A DNA stretch of 64,000 bases from Gerris lacustris. Its lineage: Eukaryota > Arthropoda > Insecta > Hemiptera > Gerridae. The stretch is taken from NCBI GenBank assembly GCA_951217055.1, contig OX578279.1, positions 25,446,173 to 25,510,172 on the forward strand, given 5' to 3'. Shown here piece after piece: positions 11,909-22,990 of the stretch. Under the pieces are notes generated by a model, which was given only the letters and a program-made list of their open reading frames with translations, was not told the origin of the DNA and did no database searches. A program made the position numbers and the translations under genes. Each line of letters opens with the position of its first letter. Position 1 is the first letter of the stretch.

Positions 11909-14860
11909 TCAAAATTTATAATGATATTTATAATGAGAATAAATATCCAATATTTATAATGAGTTAAATTTAGAAGCGTTTTCCTTAAAAACTAATGTAA
12001 CCATTTCACAACATATTATGTGAAACTGTTTTGACGATTTTACTTTTAAAAAAACTTAAAAATGCATATACCACTGAAACGGGGACAAAAATATAATTTC
12101 TATTTTGTATTCTATAGATCTTAAGATTCAATGAATGTTAATAATTTTGTTATGATAGAAACAATCCGGAACCAGAACAGTTATAAAATTGACAGATGCT
12201 TTCTTTATAATATGAGGCTGTACCTGTTTAAGAAATGATCTTGATTACATAAAAGTTTCGTTATTATAACATAATTATATTCTAAACATTAGCGTTGTTT
12301 AGTCATTATTAATATTATGTGTGGCCGATTTTAGAATTATATATTAAAATTCACTAAATTACTGGCTTGGCAATAAACTAATTATCATGTTTTTACTCTA
12401 AATTAAGGATTTTTTTTTTCTTCAATTCTAATAAAACTTTTAATGCAATTGTAAGACCATATAGATAGTGATAGTGCTTCTTTTTATCCGTTTTTAATTT
12501 GTTTATTTGCAATAATGCGATATTATTTGGTTGATTTTGCTAAAATGAAATTATTCCTCTTAACAAAAGAAAATAATTGTTGACTAATATGGTTTTTATT
12601 ACATTCCGTAAATTTGGTTTTGAAATTAAAAAAAAAAAATACTTTGTGTTTAATAGATTTGAAAAGAAGATGGAATAATATTTTGATATCCCTAATTTTT
12701 TTAGTAATATACATTATAAATGTATGCATCCTCCTTTAAAGTTTAATATCATTAAAAATTATATCTCCTCCCTATAAAATTAAAATAAAGAAGAAAAAAA
12801 AAATGCAATCTACTCTAAAAAAAATATAATAATCTCAACTGAAGCACAGGATCTATAATATAAGATGATAATATCATGATTTATAATGCATAGCATGCTG
12901 TAAAATGAGTATTCATGTACATGTTTACTCATTACATGTCAATATATTCATAAACATGGAAACCTCACGGAATAATAACATAAAGAGGTGGGTAAAAAGA
13001 AATAGGGGGGGTTAAGGGAAATATCAAGTGGGGCAGATATAGAGTCTACTAGATGGGGGCAAACCTCATTTTCTCCTGATAAAGTTTGTTATACATATAT
13101 ATAATGCTGATAGATGTATTTATGTGTTTATATATATACACAATGAAGGGAAAATTTTTTCATATTATTTTTTCCCTTTACACAATCTTGTCGTAATAAA
13201 GGCGTACTAGGTATAGGGGGAAACAAAAAAATACGACGGAACGGGATACGAGAAGATTGTTAGCTTTTTGTGGGGTTTCAGGAAGTCCATGGGTTCAGAA
13301 GCCCATGAAAGCCTATATGAAGAGAGAGGTGGGAAGTAAAGAAATATGACCTTGCATAGTCCACTTTAACGTGATTCTTTTTTCTTATTATTTTACACAT
13401 GTAGTTCTTAGTTTAGTTTAAAAGGAAATGGAAGTACTATTATCTTTCTTTTTTTTCATGTATTTGATTTTTAATATATTTTCTCTAATGTAAGTGTGCT
13501 TTTTGTATATTAGAATTCAAGGTTAAGACATACTTAGATATATTATAATGTTTTACGTTCAAGAAAGATTTATGTAACATATAAATTATATCAAAGGTGA
13601 CTTGGTTAGTTTAAAGTAAAGAACATTAGTTCCGTTCATAAAATTATTTTATATTTAATAGCTATTTCTAATTTTGATTTGCATTTCATTATAAGAACTA
13701 ATATTTATATATAATTCGAATTCTCTTAACTTACAATTGAAGTTAGTATGAAGGTTACTAAGTAAAAATTGATTTAAAGTTCAAGCTTATCTGAACACGA
13801 TTTCACTATTTTCTCTTTGTAGTCTGTCCTTTCATCTGTAATCAATTCTTTGCTGTAATTGAAGAAGTAATTCCTTTAATAAAAATTTTATAAATAATTA
13901 CTTCTTTGAAAAATATGTTGATAATTCTTACGTACCTACAAATTCTTTTATTGTTTTTGATTAAATCATTGACAAATCAGTCTTAAATGATTGTCCTAAC
14001 CCCAAAAACATACATTTTGCCCAAAAAATGGTATGGTAAAATCATTTTAAAATATAGTAAAAACATTTTGTTTGTTACCGATATTTTTTTCTTTCTTGTT
14101 AAAAAGCATTAATTATTTTTATTTGTTCGTTCACTTTTTGATGTGGCTGTATGGCTACTTATACAGATAAGTTAGTTCGATTGCCAAGAATGCGTTCGAT
14201 GTTTCTAATGACATGCTGCGTTTACTGCTCCAGTTCTCGGATGATTCGATGTTTGTTAACATACTCGAATATCTGTGATTTCACATTCCCTTATATGGAA
14301 AAATTGGAGATCAACGCAATCTATGTCCCAGAATTGACATTTACTCTGTATTCTATTTGCGATACAGAAAAACCTTCGTAGTTGTGTGAATTGTGATGGC
14401 TTTTCAGAACGACAAGAACGCTTAGGTCCAAGTTATTTAGTGTTGCAATAGAACTGGCTACTTCAAACTTATTGATCATCTTTCGAACTGAAGCCTTGTT
14501 AGCTACGTTGTTACGACCGAGAATTCTACGAAGTTCAACCTCCGCATAACTTTCACCGTAATTTTAACACGTTTTCAGGACCTAAAATACACTGACTGTA
14601 TCAATTGTAACATCCTTCATGAAAACAACAAAACAACAACTTATCAGAGTGATAATTTATTTTAACGAGAATGATTAGAACGGTGCTGCCATCCTTCTAA
14701 TAAAAAAAAACAAAAACGCTAATTAAATTTGCGTTCTTAATGCGGCAACCTGTACATTTAAATCTACTGTTGTTATAATTTAAATTTACTTTGAAAGTGT
14801 AGCGTCGTTACTGTTTTAAAATTATATTAGAATTGTTTAAAGGAGACATAATAGAGAAAA
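11909..14860. other. No gene seen; AT-rich
   Basis: About 3 kb with only chance frames. A 76-codon frame at 14151-14381 has a more balanced composition but no recognised domain. Weak short hairpins occur around 12905-12935 and 13285-13307. Confidence 0.55.
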
Positions 14861-15054
14861 CTGGATTTCCTAAACCTTTGTATTTTGCGTCCAAAGCTCC
14901 ACCAGTTAAGCTACGCAGGAGAATTATTTCTCCCTCTGTCCGAAGCGATGTCAGGGAAATTTCTATCGCTTCGGACAGAAAAATTACTCTCCGGGGTATA
15001 ATATAATTGGTAGAGCTTTGGACGCGAAATTCAAAGGTTTGGATTCAAGCTCCA
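14861..15054. repeat. Foldback with two opposed tRNA-like heads
   Basis: Arms of about 85 bp surround a 15-bp loop; the innermost stem is CTGTCCGAAGCGAT with its complement. The minus reading of the left arm has a good box A and D arm (TAGCTTAACTGGTGGAGC). The plus reading of the right arm has a complete T arm (TTGGA TTCAAGC TCCAG). Both share GAGCTTTGGACGC. The anticodon loop lacks the invariant U33, so these are tRNA-derived sequences, not functional tRNAs. A pair of SINE heads in inverted orientation is the likely origin. Confidence 0.6.
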
Positions 15055-15140
15055 GCGGTGAAATGTATATTTCTCTTTTACGTCTACCTCAAATAGTTAT
15101 AATAGTTGTATGCTTAATTTACCCTCCACATATTAATAGA

Positions 15141-15688
15141 CAGCTAATTAGTGTGGCACATAGCTTCCTCCCATCCTATCACGTACTTGTGTGTAATTTA
15201 TTTGTTTCTCCAGGTTTCTTTTTAATTTCAAAATTGCTTTGATTTTTACCTGAATTAATGTATCAATTAAGCAACAGTTAAAGAGTGTAGACGGTCGAAA
15301 TTAATCTAGTGCTATCTGTGGTCTACTTTCGACAAACTATCTAATCTAAATTTCATAAAAATCTGATGAGTACTTTTGAAGATATTGGTGTAAATAAATG
15401 TATGTTTGTGCGTATGTTAAAGAGAAACAAATGGGCAAATGGGCACAAATGGGCGCAGAAGGTTGAAACTTACCATATAAATTTCATTAAAGTCGGACGT
15501 GTAGTTTATAAGATCGAAAAAATTCAGCGACAGACCGTGAGACTGACAGGCAACAGAATGATATGGAACCAAAAATGTTTGAAACGGATTTCAGTCTTGG
15601 AATTTTTGAAATTGGAATCATATAATATTTTTGTTATTCAGAACCATCACATAGTATCCGTTACCTTCGGTAAGCTCGGAAGCAAAAA
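15141..15688 (-). repeat. Dispersed repeat R1, near full-length
   Basis: The 3' end (left side) carries the complement of TGTGCCACACTAATTAG. The 5' end (right side) carries the complement of GCTTCCGAGCTTACCGAAGG, which folds as GCTTCCG/CGGAAGC plus TTACC/GGTAA. The 113-codon plus-strand frame inside (15366-15707) is antisense to the element and has no recognised domain, so I do not call it a gene. Confidence 0.7.
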
Positions 15689-16837
15689 TAAATTATTTTA
15701 TCAATAATTCACGAGCTAACTTTTTGTGATTGAAGTACTTTTCCCATCATAAAGTGGAATTAAGTAGTGATTTATTCATATGTAAATTATTTTACTACTT
15801 ATGAATTAAATACATTTAAATTGCTCGTGACTAAAAGTTAAACCATTCATATGAGAAGTAATAAACATCTTAGTTGTTGAATAGTTTAATTAGCAAGTTG
15901 AAAACTACTTCGAGATTATAATAATTATTACACCTATCAATCACTTCGTTGGCGCAGGGCCGCGCTGTTATATTTCCTGGATTCATTCATCTCTTCATCG
16001 TATTAGATGGATTAATGTCAGGTATATTTAATACTAATGCCTATTCTTTATTTCTTAATTTTAGCTCTTCAATTGTTTTTTTTTATTTTCGTTCCTTTTC
16101 ATAAACGATTTAAGATTTATTTAATTATTTTTTTCTTCTAATTAGTGGTATTTCTGCGTTAATAATTAAAATGCATAAATTAGTAACGACCTCAGGCCTC
16201 ACTCATAATACTGAATTATTAAGTAATTAAAGAATTAGTCTATTCGCATATAAAATTATTTTTGTTATATTTATTTTTTAACCAGCTTTCAGTCTGTCGG
16301 CAATGGTTTAAATTGTGAATTTCATTAATAAATCAATTTGAAGAAGGTTAGTATAGACTCATATAGATAGACTCAATATAGATTGATGGTAAGGACTATA
16401 CTTCGATTTATTCAATACTAGATTTTTCGAAGTTTGTCTAAGATAAAACATTAGTCCTTTTTAAAAAGTTTTGGCACTTACTATTATTTGTTTTGAATAA
16501 GTTATTTATCCTATTTTATTTATTGTCAATGTTTTGCATATACGTATAGAAACATAAGTGTGCGTGTGCAATTTATAGATTAAAAGTACTTGTGAAATTT
16601 GGTTTCCAAAACTAAAAATGTTATGTTTTTCCTTTAATAATCTTTCTCACATAAAATATGTCGATTAGAGTTATTCATTAATTATTGCTTGTCCCATGTG
16701 GAAGGATTAAAAACATCTATCGCAATCAGCGATTTTTTACCTATAATATAATAAAATAATACATATTAAACATAAACAGCAGCAAGAAACAAGAAGTAGT
16801 AGATGTATAACGAAGGTTACCGCGGCCAAATTCAAAT
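15689..16837. other. No gene seen; AT-rich
   Basis: No coding, RNA or strong repeat signal. Confidence 0.55.
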
Positions 16838-17065
16838 AAATATACATCTTTCGAAGGAGACAGCGTCAGAGATATTTTGAATCCCGACGATTCGAAACCT
16901 ATTACAGGGGTCATTCTCGAAGGAGTTCCTCATAAGAGTCATTAGCAACTGATTCAATGACTTTATTTATGAGCAACTCTTTTGAAAATGATCCCTGTAA
17001 TGGGTTCGAAACGTTGGGATTTATAGAATCTCTGATGCGGTCTCCTCCGGAAGATTTATATGAAG
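16838..17065. repeat. Foldback with PLE-like terminal phrase
   Basis: Arms of about 90 bp (16838-16925 and 16975-17065) are imperfect reverse complements. The right arm reads CCCTGTAATGGGTTC then GAAACGTTGGG; the left arm holds its mirror. GAAACGTT resembles the GAAACGTC core of the ribozyme-like motifs elsewhere, but CUGANGA is absent. An inner stem (CTCATAAGAGTCATT) lies in the loop. Confidence 0.6.
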
Positions 17066-18050
17066 TGGTAATAGTTTTTAAACTATTGACTGTGCACGCC
17101 GATAGCAATCAATCAAAAACAAGAAAGATCTAAACATTGACTCCAAAACTAGAAACTCCAGGTGCTCACTTATTCTTTGACCACCCTCTTATCTACTACA
17201 TTGTTCATTTTTTGTGTAAGTTGTCGGAATCTGAATCCAAATTAAAATCAGCGTGCACTATAGCGCAGTATCCTTACCTCATTATTGTAGTGATAAATGA
17301 CACTCACGGGGTCATCACATCGACCCCATTTGCTGAAATATCATCTGATTTGCGAAACCATGTATGCTTCTGGAGACATAAAGTATTAATTTTCTTTTCT
17401 TTTTTTGTTCTTTGGCGAAGCAATTAAATAATATAAAAACAATTTTAATAGCAAAATTTAAAGAGTTTTAGATGCTTAACCTATTTGTTAAGTCCCTATG
17501 CACCAAAGCCAAGATTTTCAGTTTTCTCGTTAATACCAGAACAATCAAATGTTCTGTATTATTTTATTATAACCTACTTAAGAGGTAGTTTAGAGGGAAG
17601 TTGTTGAATAGTTGTTTCCTTATGCTTGCGCTGTGTAAAATGACTCCCTTCGGAACGATTTAGTCTTTAAACGATCCTCGAGGATTGTAAATCATTTTAA
17701 CTGAGCTTTATTTTGCTTTAAACGTTTTGTTTGAAACGCGAAATATGCTAAGATTACGTAATATACACTAGAGGAGGGTTTTAGTTTTTTTTAAAAATCT
17801 TTTACAGAGTAAATAGATTTATTTATTTTATCGATTATTCAAGCTTGAGTTATATAATGCCTATATTGTTGGCTCCTATATTCTTCTTTAAATACGTAGA
17901 AATATGACAAAATGTGATAAAAGGCTATTCTATATGTGTATTTAAACAAAAAACTAAACTACCACTTCAAATAGTATTTCCGTGTTTTGTAATGTACCAG
18001 TTGTTGATTATAGTATTTTTTATTATTAAAATGTATTTATTTTGTTGCAG
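17066..18050. other. No gene confidently seen
   Basis: A 96-codon frame (17137-17427, +) has balanced composition near its middle but no recognised motif, and it ends in an AT-rich tail. It could be an unrecognised exon, but no splice pair was convincing. Confidence 0.45.
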
Positions 18051-18131
18051 ATGTAATCTTTTCCAACTTTGTAGAAAAATGAACGACAACAGCAGAACTT
18101 CCATCGATTTAGCTTCTACGAAAATAACCAG
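18051..18131 (+). CDS. Candidate first coding exon of a host gene
   Basis: A T-rich tract ending TTTGTTGCAG (acceptor, 18041-18050) precedes an 81-nt block that ends CCAG before GTATGA (donor at 18132). Inside, ATG at 18079 in an A-rich context opens 17 codons (MNDNSRTSIDLASTKIT) and leaves two bases (phase 2) at the donor. The upstream 28 nt would be 5' UTR. The encoded segment is polar, unlike the hydrophobic junk frames around it. I recognise no protein family, and no partner exon could be identified nearby. Confidence 0.3.
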
Positions 18132-18631
18132 GTATGACATATTGCTATTTTTAAGTTCTAAGAATGATTCAAATGTCAGGACCGTCGAACAGTGTTTTTT
18201 TTTTCAAATTCTTAAAAACAACTTCGATTTAGCATACTGAAGCAAGATGTCAAACGGTCAAAGTCAGACTTAGGTTAAAAATATGTTATTGTTTTTAGAC
18301 TTCAAGAAATTACTAGAAGCATTAAAAACAAATCAATGTTCAGTTGATTCGGACTAAACTTTGAATTCTAAAAAGGTTTTTTTATAGCAAAAATTGTCAT
18401 TTTATTTTACATTCTTTATGCCACGTGTCTACACTTTTTGAGTATGTAGAACATTGTACCATTAATCATTTTTTTTAAGAGTGATATACTGCACTCTTAA
18501 TTTAATTTTTTATATTTATATTCTTCTATCACGGATTTGTTGATTGTTGTCGTTTTTTAAGAGGTAGATATTGTTACAGCCTCAACTTCTATCCCTATAT
18601 TTAATTTAAAAATTTGGCCCATATTATCAAA
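18132..18631. other. No gene seen; AT-rich
   Basis: If 18051-18131 is an exon, this would be intron. There are no other supported features. Confidence 0.5.
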
Positions 18632-18652
18632 TAACGATACTAGGTATCGTTA
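18632..18652. repeat. Perfect 9-bp-arm palindrome
   Basis: TAACGATAC, TAG, GTATCGTTA. It lies 20 bp upstream of the tRNA-like gene. A role is unknown. Confidence 0.85.
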
Positions 18653-18671
18653 CTGACAGAGGAAATTATTC

Positions 18672-18745
18672 TTCAGTGTAGGTTAGTTGGTCAGAGCACT
18701 ATACTGGAAATATAGAGGCCCGTGGTTCGAATCCCGGCTCTGGAG
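18672..18745 (+). tRNA. tRNA-like gene or pseudogene, anticodon GGA
   Basis: A cloverleaf can be drawn. The acceptor TTCAGTG/CTCTGGA has one mismatch and one wobble. The D arm has box A (TAGGTTAGTTGG). The anticodon stem CTATA/TATAG is perfect with loop CTGGAAA, giving anticodon GGA at 18706-18708 (serine codon UCC). Box B, GGTTCGAATCC, is perfect. The T stem has two mismatches, and the long variable arm expected of tRNA-Ser is absent. T6 at 18750-18755 could terminate Pol III. It is best read as a tRNA pseudogene or a SINE-type promoter head. Confidence 0.5.
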
Positions 18746-19167
18746 TATATTTTTTGTCTGTCTGTCTCCCTTTGTTAGTAATAATAATATTTTATTTAAA
18801 ATACAAATAATTGAATTAAATGTAAACACCAACTTCTCTCGTGGACCCTTATTTTATACTTCAGGACTAACACTTTTACATTTAAGCAAACTCAACGGCG
18901 TAGACAAATGAATTAATTCTAGATCTGTGTCCTATAAAACTAACGACCCTCATGTTAATATAAGGTATCAGTCATCCCCTCAGGTATGAGTCGAATCATT
19001 CTGTTACACATCACTTTTGTAAAATAGATGCCAGGTTCTAATTAGAGACTGTATGTATGTATATGATATATATATTACATATGTACTCGAATGAGACATA
19101 AGCGTGTGATGTGAACAACTTACTTATTTGAAATGCTCTTGATATTATTCAGCCAGTGTTCTTTTTT
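18746..19167. other. No gene seen
   Basis: AT-rich spacer between the tRNA-like gene and the next MITE. It holds no supported feature. Confidence 0.5.
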
Positions 19168-19859
19168 AGGGTCCGTAGGCAAAACCAAGGACCCTTATAT
19201 TTTCCTGCGTGTGTCTGTCCGTCCTTCCGGTCGCCTGCTCTCATGGCTACACCCTTCGTCCGATCAATTTGAAATTTAGCATGTATGTGTCTTGTACCTA
19301 CCCACATATTTTAAAAATATAGCGACTTAAAAAAAAAAATTTTCAAATATATTAGGGTAAAAAAACTTAAAGGTTAATTTTTTTTAATTTTTTTTTTTCG
19401 ATACCGTGAGGGGTATCATATGAAAGGGTACGTCGAGCTGATTACAAAAATATATAATTCTTTGGTTATAACTTTGATAGGGCGAGCGTAGGCGAGTTTG
19501 AAGCGGGTGTGAAACGTGTCCCCCCACTCTATCTCGCTTATGTGAAGTGTAAAAAATCTGAAAAAAATCCTGGACATTCTTCGACCAAAAGTAAAGATAT
19601 ACCACTTCTTGGAAATTTCGAAAAAAATATTATTTTATTTTTTATTGACAAAATACGTTTTTTTATCATTATGGTCTTTAGATGTATTTATATGGTAGTA
19701 GTCCGGTTCAGTGGCAACAAAATACTTAATAAGAAGTTTGTTTATGTGTTTTGAGAATATCAGACCCTCAGGATAGTTCAAAGTAAGCTTTTTAGCATTT
19801 TAAAAAACACCATCAATAGGGTACTATACTTAAACAATACAGTGTGGCCTACGGACCCT
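19168..19859. mobile_element. Terminal-hairpin MITE, 692 bp
   Basis: The left end AGGGTCCGTAGGC is exactly mirrored at the right end (GCCTACGGACCCT). Just inside the left end the terminal sequence is mirrored again (AAGGACCCTTA), giving a small terminal hairpin, followed by a CTGTCCGTCC stretch. No transposase frame is present. Structure and size resemble a class of MITEs common in insects; the superfamily is inferred only loosely (Tc1/mariner-like). It abuts the PLE ORF that starts 18 bp downstream, so it may have truncated that element. Close relatives in this window are at 23873-24532 and 41408-41757. Confidence 0.75.
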
Positions 19860-19876
19860 CGCTGTGTGCTGACTAG

Positions 19877-20524
19877 CACAAACATGACCTGTTTATTCCT
19901 GAAATTAAAACAATTGTATTTCAAAAACTTATAGACAATTTTTATCCTCTTAAGTTAATAAAAAGTCTGTGGCACAAAAATATCAACCAAACTGAAATTA
20001 CGATCCCTACTAACAATAACTTAAATCCCCCAACTTACTTTTCTAGTTTAGTCTATATAAACGGCCTATCCGAAAAGATTACAAAACTTTTTAAGGATTT
20101 TGACTGCTCTAACCTCAAGATAGCACACAAACCATCCAATAAGCTTAAAAACAACTTTTATTCAAAACTAAAAGATCCGGTTCCGATGGATGATGCAATG
20201 GGCATTGTGTATCAAGTTCCTTGTGGTAATTGTGAAGGGGTGTATATTGGAGAGACAAGACAAACTTGGCGCAATCGAAAAGCCCAACACCAGTCTGACG
20301 TGAAAGCCAAAAATGAAAAAACCGCCTTAAGTCAACACGCAAGGAACTTGAACCATTGTTTTAAATTTGAAAACTCAAAAATCTTAAATAGAGAAAATAA
20401 TAATAGGAAAAGATTATTATTAGAATCATTATACATAACAAAAGAACACAATAATATAAATCACAAACAGGATGCAAGAGAAATGAACAAGTACTATAGT
20501 GCCAATTTAAAAATTTTAAATTAA
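19877..20524 (+). CDS. Penelope-like element ORF, 3' part with GIY-YIG endonuclease
   Basis: An uninterrupted frame of 215 codons runs from just after a TAG (19874-19876) to the stop ending at 20524. The upstream part has the linker typical of PLEs (YINGLSEKITKLF, AHKPSNKLKNNFYSKLKD). Then comes the GIY-YIG domain: VYQVPCGNCEGVYIGETRQT with the conserved Cys pair, TWRNRKAQHQ, TALSQHARNLNH and KRLLLESLYI. The catalytic-type Arg (WRNR) and Glu (LLLES) are in place. The reverse transcriptase is missing, apparently cut off by the MITE upstream. It is a 5'-truncated but not frameshifted copy, so relatively young. Internal ATG at 20186 is not a real start. Confidence 0.88.
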   Translation, partial: HKHDLFIPEIKTIVFQKLIDNFYPLKLIKSLWHKNINQTEITIPTNNNLNPPTYFSSLVYINGLSEKITKLFKDFDCSNLKIAHKPSNKLKNNFYSKLKDPVPMDDAMGIVYQVPCGNCEGVYIGETRQTWRNRKAQHQSDVKAKNEKTALSQHARNLNHCFKFENSKILNRENNNRKRLLLESLYITKEHNNINHKQDAREMNKYYSANLKILN

Positions 20525-22527
20525 AATGTTTTCCCGCCATACACACTTGATACCATATGATTGAATTTTAACATATGATTTGTATTACCTTCCTAGTGGG
20601 TTATAGTTATTTCATTTATTCATGTTGTGTTACTAGAAGCTAAAAACCACGAAAACATTTTGCGCCGGAAGGTTATAGTCATGTTATAGTTGAACTCAAC
20701 AACAGGTTATAATAATAGTTTTTATTTACCGTATCAGTTTTAAGTTATGTTTCTTCTTCTTTAGCAAATTTTCATTGGAGTAATTTACTAATGTGCCTAT
20801 TGTAGTGCCATAATTCATTTTTTCTTTCATTAATAAAAAGAAATATTGTTTTGATCAAAATTGTTTCACTCCCTTTCAAGAAAATAGTGAGAAAGATCTC
20901 GTACTTCACCAATTTTTAAGTTCTGCAAATATACTAAAAACGTTAGTGTGAACACAGACTCCTCGAAAAAGAAAAGAAAAACTTTCTTTAGCCGGAATTC
21001 AGTAATAAATCGTGAATATATATTTCTAAAGAATATCATTAATGTAAAAGAGTACTGTAATTTATGTTAAAAAATCAAAACAATTTTACTGATGTAAGAA
21101 ACGGTGGAAAATTAAAGAAATTTACAACCATACGAAATTGGCAGTCTATTTCACCTTTATTTATTTTTATTTTTTATAATAATAATTTTAAATAATGCAG
21201 CTTTTATGAAATTTAAGTGAGCTGTTTTGTTGATTTCAAAGATTAATGTGATTATATCAACGTTAATTTTATACTCCGGGTACGGGGTATAATGAGTAAT
21301 ATTTTTCTTAAAGAAATGTAATAAATTATAAGTCCTATTCCTATTGAATATTGAAGCTTGTTCAATTCAGCTAAATTAAACTAACACAATAAACGTGCCC
21401 TGGAAATTTCTTCGAGTTGGACCTCTACCTGGTTTATACACAGGAGGGTTGTTTTTCTTCAGAAAATGAGCGGAGCACCGCGAAGCGGTGCGGAGCGGCT
21501 ATAGAAAATTCAAGGGTACACAAAATTAAGGTTTTTAATTTAATATGCGAGATTTTATCACCTAACCTCAAAGTGGGGGCACGTACAATCCGATTTTACC
21601 CAATACTTTTTTCAAACTAAGACCAGCTTCTTTAGTATTCTTTATAAGTTTTAGTCTTAGCCTAGCAGAGTTCAAAATAATTGTTCTATGAAAAATGTAA
21701 TATTTTCCAGACTGATTCCTGTTATTTTTAGGTACCTGTAAAATATTTTTGTTATCACAAGATTGTATAAATTAAAAGAATTGACTCCAATCTTCATTTC
21801 CAATCCAAGTCTTGGAAAATGAACAAGTAGTTCCCTTTTCTTACTTCCTGCAAATACTTAAATGTTACCTTTATACAGAAAAAAAATTATTTACTACATT
21901 TTACAATTTATTTATTAATTACTATTATACAGATAAATACTTAAAAAGATAAGTTATAACCTTCTCTTGTTGTTGTTGTTGAGGTTCAATTGTAACCTAT
22001 TATCTAGGATTGTAACCTTCCGGCGCAAAACTTTTTCGTGGTTTTTAGCTTCTAGTGTTGTGTTTAGATCTGTTAGTTTTATTCAATTTATTCCATTATT
22101 GGTGACTGATCGTTCTGTTTTAATTATTTATTATCTTTTGACGAAGGACTACACCTGATATAGTCCTAATTTAGTGATATTAGATGTTCGACGTAAAAAG
22201 TTTTTTGTATTCTCGCCATCTTAATGAATATGCCCTGAGGGAGGGCGAAATATATTTAGATTCTTGATGAATTAAAAGTTTTGCTTATTAGTTATTACTT
22301 CCTTTAAGTGTCTCAACCATCGTATTATAACAATAAAAGGAAACAAACCTACGAACTCCTATGACCTGTTTATTTAAATTATGAAACATTTACTTGAATT
22401 ATTCTGTTATAATCGACTTTAAAGGAAATGCAACTTTTATATTATAATGCCTCATCAAACATCTCAAAATGCTTGAGTCGAACTTTAATGAGTGTACAAA
22501 CGGTTGTCCCCAAAATATATGAATCAT
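20525..22527. other. PLE 3' flank and AT-rich spacer
   Basis: Contains the inverted repeats described separately and a small hairpin (GCACCGC, GAA, GCGGTGC at 21475-21491). Near 22226 the string GCCCTGAGGGAGGGCGAAAT vaguely recalls a decayed ribozyme-like core. No other gene is seen. Confidence 0.5.
20631..22056. repeat. Inverted repeats behind the PLE ORF
   Basis: 20631-20715 and 21971-22056 are imperfect reverse complements (about 85 bp). Shared phrases are ACTAGAAGCTAAAAACCACG and TTTGCGCCGGAAGGTTA. They are about 1.25 kb apart. PLEs are known for LTR-like terminal repeats (pLTRs) that may be inverted, so this pair probably belongs to the element ending at 20524 or to a nested partial copy. 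Confidence 0.65.
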
Positions 22528-22990
22528 ATTTTGCTTCTGAGCTTATCGAAGGGAACGAAAGCTACTTGTATGTAATCGTTTTGAAGAACGAAAATATTTG
22601 ATGTCTCCGATTTCAAAAATTCTAAGACAGAATTCCGTTTTAGACATTAGGAAACATTTTAGGTTCCGTGTCTGTTTGTTGGTCTGTCATCAGTCGCTCA
22701 ATTTTTGCGAACCAACATATCTTAAAAACTACTGGACTGATTTTTATGCAAGTTGGATGGTAGATAATAATTAGCCCATTGTTGGTCCCATATAATTTTC
22801 AACCTTCTGCGCCTATTTGTTTCTTTACCACATGAACAACAGACATACATTTATATACCCTTATTTCTTCAAAAGTACTCATCTGTTTTTTATGAAATTT
22901 AGTACTATTTTTCTTGATTTTTGAAGTGAACTTTTTGAAAGAACGTTTAGTAGAATTAGGTGGAATTACCTGAGAAGATTAAAACTGAGT
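22528..22990 (+). repeat. Dispersed repeat R1, partial
   Basis: Starts TTTTGCTTCTGAGCTTATCG, a diverged form of the R1 5' hairpin, followed by the R1 body (GACAGAATTCCGTTTTAGAC, GTGTCTGTTTG). The 3' terminal phrase is not recognisable. Confidence 0.6.

Noticed and set aside
14151..14381. 76-codon frame of balanced composition
   Set aside because: No domain, no splice context and no repeat in related positions; cannot be separated from chance.
15366..15707. 113-codon plus-strand frame
   Set aside because: Lies antisense in a full-length R1 repeat and shows no recognised motif.
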